From contig DAOUWN010000006.1 of assembly GCA_030667105.1 (NCBI GenBank), positions 1-16,324 on the forward strand: a stretch of DNA of 16,324 bases, read 5' to 3'. The stretch comes from Deltaproteobacteria bacterium. GTDB lineage: Bacteria; Desulfobacterota; Desulfobacteria; C00003060. Below the pieces are notes generated by a model. That model was given only the letters and a program-made list of their open reading frames with translations, did not search any database and was not told the DNA's origin. The first letter of the stretch is position 1. Each line of letters starts with the position of its first letter. This document shows positions 14,779 to 16,324 of the stretch, in pieces. The position numbers were made by a program, and so were the translations under genes.

Positions 14779-15216
14779 ATGAGAATTGTCTCCATTGCAC
14801 TAAGCAAGAGGAAAGGGACTCGTAAGGTCGCAGTTGAAGAGGCCTTGCTTGTTGAAGATCACGGTCTGGAGGGTGACGCCCACGCAGGCCCGTGGCACCG
14901 ACAAGTGAGTTTTCTGGCCGGCGAAAGCATTGAGGGGGCTCGCAGCCGAGGCCTTGATGTCACGTTTGGAGATTTTGCAGAGAACGTCGCCACCCAGGGC
15001 ATTGACTGGCTTCAAGTACCTGTGGGGACCCAGGTGAATCTGGGTGAATCTGCACAGGTAGAGATTACGCAGATTGGGAAGGAATGCCACAACAAATGTG
15101 CTATCTACTATCTGGCCGGCGACTGCATAATGCCAAGGGAGGGGATCTTCGCCCGCGTCCTGAAGGGTGGAAAAATACGTTGCGGCGACTCAGTTCAGAT
15201 TGTTTCTGACCGCTAA
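14779..15216 (+). CDS. MOSC-domain protein
   Basis: This 145-residue protein is a stand-alone MOSC domain (the C-terminal domain of Moco sulfurases), recognised by LVEDHGLEGDAHAGPWHRQVS in the N-terminal half and GKECHNKCAIYYLAGDCIMPREGIFARVLKGG in the C-terminal half. C103 is the conserved MOSC cysteine position, with C107 and C116 nearby. MOSC domains bind molybdenum cofactor and are thought to carry or transfer sulfur. It sits directly before fdhD, whose product sulfurates the formate dehydrogenase cofactor, so a joint role in Mo/W cofactor maturation is likely. A GGAAAAGG site precedes the ATG. The true substrate is unknown. Confidence 0.85.
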   Translation: MRIVSIALSKRKGTRKVAVEEALLVEDHGLEGDAHAGPWHRQVSFLAGESIEGARSRGLDVTFGDFAENVATQGIDWLQVPVGTQVNLGESAQVEITQIGKECHNKCAIYYLAGDCIMPREGIFARVLKGGKIRCGDSVQIVSDR

Positions 15217-15229
15217 GAAAGAACAGAGC

Positions 15230-16051
15230 ATGGAACCGATCATTTCTCATCAAGTGTTGCAGTGTGAAGGGGAGACGTGTCAGACCGACAAACACGATCT
15301 GATTCGGGAAGAACCCCTTCTGATCCGTATTGAGGGAAAGCCCTATTCGGTTGTGATGCGTACACCCGGAGAAGAAAACTACCATGTGGCCGGATTTTGT
15401 CTCTCTGAAGGCCTGGTGGATCAGCCAGAGGACATTGCCACTCTCGGCTACTGTGATGAAATGGATGGCAACGTGGCCACCGTGACGCTCCAGCCGGCAA
15501 GGCGCGACAAGGTTTCCGCCCTTTTGGAAAGACGGGGGTTTGTGAGTCAAACCAGTTGCGGGATCTGCGGCAAAGAACTGATAAAGGACTTGTGTCAGGC
15601 TCTGGCCCCTGTTACCGACGACACAAGAATCAAGGTGAGCGATGCCTTGTGCTGTGTTGATCAACTTTCGGGGCACCAGCAATTGTACGAAAGGACTCGC
15701 GGATCTCACGCTGCCCTGCTATTTGATTCCAGGCTCGAGTTGTTGGCCATGGCCGAGGACGTGGGCCGTCACAACGCACTGGACAAAGCCATCGGCAGGG
15801 CCTTTTTAAGTGGAAGGCTTGCTGATGTCTTTTTGGGAGTTCTTTCCTCTCGCATCAGTTATGAATTGGTGCAAAAAGCAGCTCGGGCACAGACGGCGAT
15901 TCTCATAGGGATGTCCCGCCCCACTGCTCTTGCAGTAGAACTTGGCCAAACCCTGAACATGACCCTGGCCTGCACCGGCGAAAAAGGTGGGTTGATGGTT
16001 TTTTCGGGAAAAGAGCGTCTGAACGGAGGGTTGAATGCAGAGAAGTCTTGA
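15230..16051 (+). CDS. fdhD: FdhD, sulfur carrier for formate dehydrogenase
   Basis: FdhD binds bis-MGD and passes sulfur from the cysteine desulfurase to the metal, giving the terminal sulfido ligand that formate dehydrogenases need. The hallmark redox pair CGIC is at 110-113 (E. coli C121/C124). Later motifs include RTRGSHAALL and AEDVGRHNALDKAIG. The protein is 273 residues from the chosen ATG, a normal length; the in-frame GTG at 15167 lies inside the MOSC gene and is rejected. It ends in the NadA remnant's overlap. The whole Isc-TusA-MOSC-FdhD set in one operon fits a dedicated sulfur delivery route to FdhA. Confidence 0.94.
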   Translation: MEPIISHQVLQCEGETCQTDKHDLIREEPLLIRIEGKPYSVVMRTPGEENYHVAGFCLSEGLVDQPEDIATLGYCDEMDGNVATVTLQPARRDKVSALLERRGFVSQTSCGICGKELIKDLCQALAPVTDDTRIKVSDALCCVDQLSGHQQLYERTRGSHAALLFDSRLELLAMAEDVGRHNALDKAIGRAFLSGRLADVFLGVLSSRISYELVQKAARAQTAILIGMSRPTALAVELGQTLNMTLACTGEKGGLMVFSGKERLNGGLNAEKS

Positions 16052-16244
16052 CGACAAAGAACTCATGAAACAGATTTTGAACATCAAAGAGACCTTGGGG
16101 GAGGAACTCGTCATCTTGACCCACCACTATCAGCGAAAAGAGCTCGTCGATCTAGGTAACTACCAAGGGGACTCCTTTGCCCTGTCTCAGCGGGCTGCGC
16201 CGACAAACAGTGCATTGATTGGAGAAAGCCGGTTGACTGTGTAG
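16035..16244 (+). pseudogene. nadA: Truncated quinolinate synthase (NadA) N-terminus
   Basis: This 69-residue frame overlaps the end of fdhD by 17 bases and carries a good GGAGGG site. Residues 8-54 match the NadA N-terminus: VILTHHYQR, then YQGDSFALSQRAA. Full NadA has about 300-350 residues with three Fe-S-ligating cysteines; here the similarity ends near residue 54, followed by an unrelated tail to a stop at 16242-16244. No later NadA sequence is found in any frame before the next gene, so it is not a simple frameshift. It is probably the scar of a deletion, though it may still be translated because of its coupling to fdhD. Confidence 0.72.
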
Positions 16245-16256
16245 GAGGCAGATATT

Positions 16257-16324
16257 ATGTCCACGGAAAAAGGTACTGTTGAGAGCCTTGAAGACGGGTG
16301 GGCATGGGTCTCGACAAGACGAAA
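16257..16324 (+). CDS. RseC/SoxR-reducing-like protein, N-terminal fragment (window edge)
   Basis: The ATG at 16257 follows GGAGGC at good spacing. The visible 22 residues, MSTEKGTVESLEDGWAWVSTRR, resemble the start of RseC family proteins (small membrane proteins whose genes often sit next to Rnf complexes). The window ends before the Cys motif and membrane helices, so the call rests on the N-terminus only. Confidence 0.55.
   Translation, partial: MSTEKGTVESLEDGWAWVSTRR

Noticed and set aside
16193..16256. NadA rescue by a single frameshift
   Set aside because: The other two plus frames over this stretch do not give the expected NadA continuation (VFCGV and the downstream motifs), and the next gene begins within 65 bases.
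1..16324. tRNA, rRNA, CRISPR array or intact transposase
   Set aside because: No cloverleaf, conserved rRNA block, regularly spaced repeats or transposase frame was found on reading both strands by eye; no covariance or repeat search could be run.

Overview
The window reads like a piece of a strictly anaerobic Desulfobacterota (former Deltaproteobacteria) genome, probably a sulfate reducer or syntroph. This rests on a selenocysteine-containing periplasmic formate dehydrogenase with a three-cluster soluble beta subunit, a CooT-type nickel protein, an RseC-like gene at the right edge, and IscU/Rrf2/FdhD/FdhE proteins that look deltaproteobacterial. No rRNA or other taxonomic marker is present, so the assignment is an inference.

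Left part (1-6417, all +): fdhA, with an in-frame UGA read as selenocysteine, then fdhB and a strong terminator. A second operon follows with fdhE, moaA, a small multi-zinc-ribbon protein and queD. It supplies maturation and pterin functions for the Mo/W enzyme upstream.

Middle part (6418-11217): an unrecognised small minus-strand gene. Next come two nickel-flavoured small genes, a His-rich protein with a near-consensus sigma70 promoter and a CooT homologue, separated by a terminator-like hairpin. A tightly coupled minus-strand operon follows: a LarE-type sulfur transferase, a YcaO domain protein with a TPR tail, and a 90-residue unknown. A 550-bp gene-free stretch comes last, carrying several strong hairpins that resemble REP or IS200/IS605 ends.

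Right part (11218-16324, +): a cytochrome b remnant that has lost its N-terminus. It is followed by an apparent sulfur/iron-sulfur operon: a TusA-like protein, an IscS-like protein lacking the PLP lysine, an Rrf2/IscR-like regulator, IscU with a C-terminal zinc ribbon, a MOSC protein, FdhD, a truncated NadA and the start of an RseC-like gene. A strong promoter with a 30-bp dyad sits at its head and is a natural target for the Rrf2 protein.

The unifying theme is sulfur and metal delivery to formate dehydrogenase and other metalloenzymes. The most notable points are the IscS homologue with V and S at the His/PLP-Lys positions (active-site Cys intact), the LarE/YcaO-TPR pair, and the operon linking the altered Isc proteins to MOSC and FdhD. 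No CRISPR array, tRNA, rRNA or intact transposase was seen.
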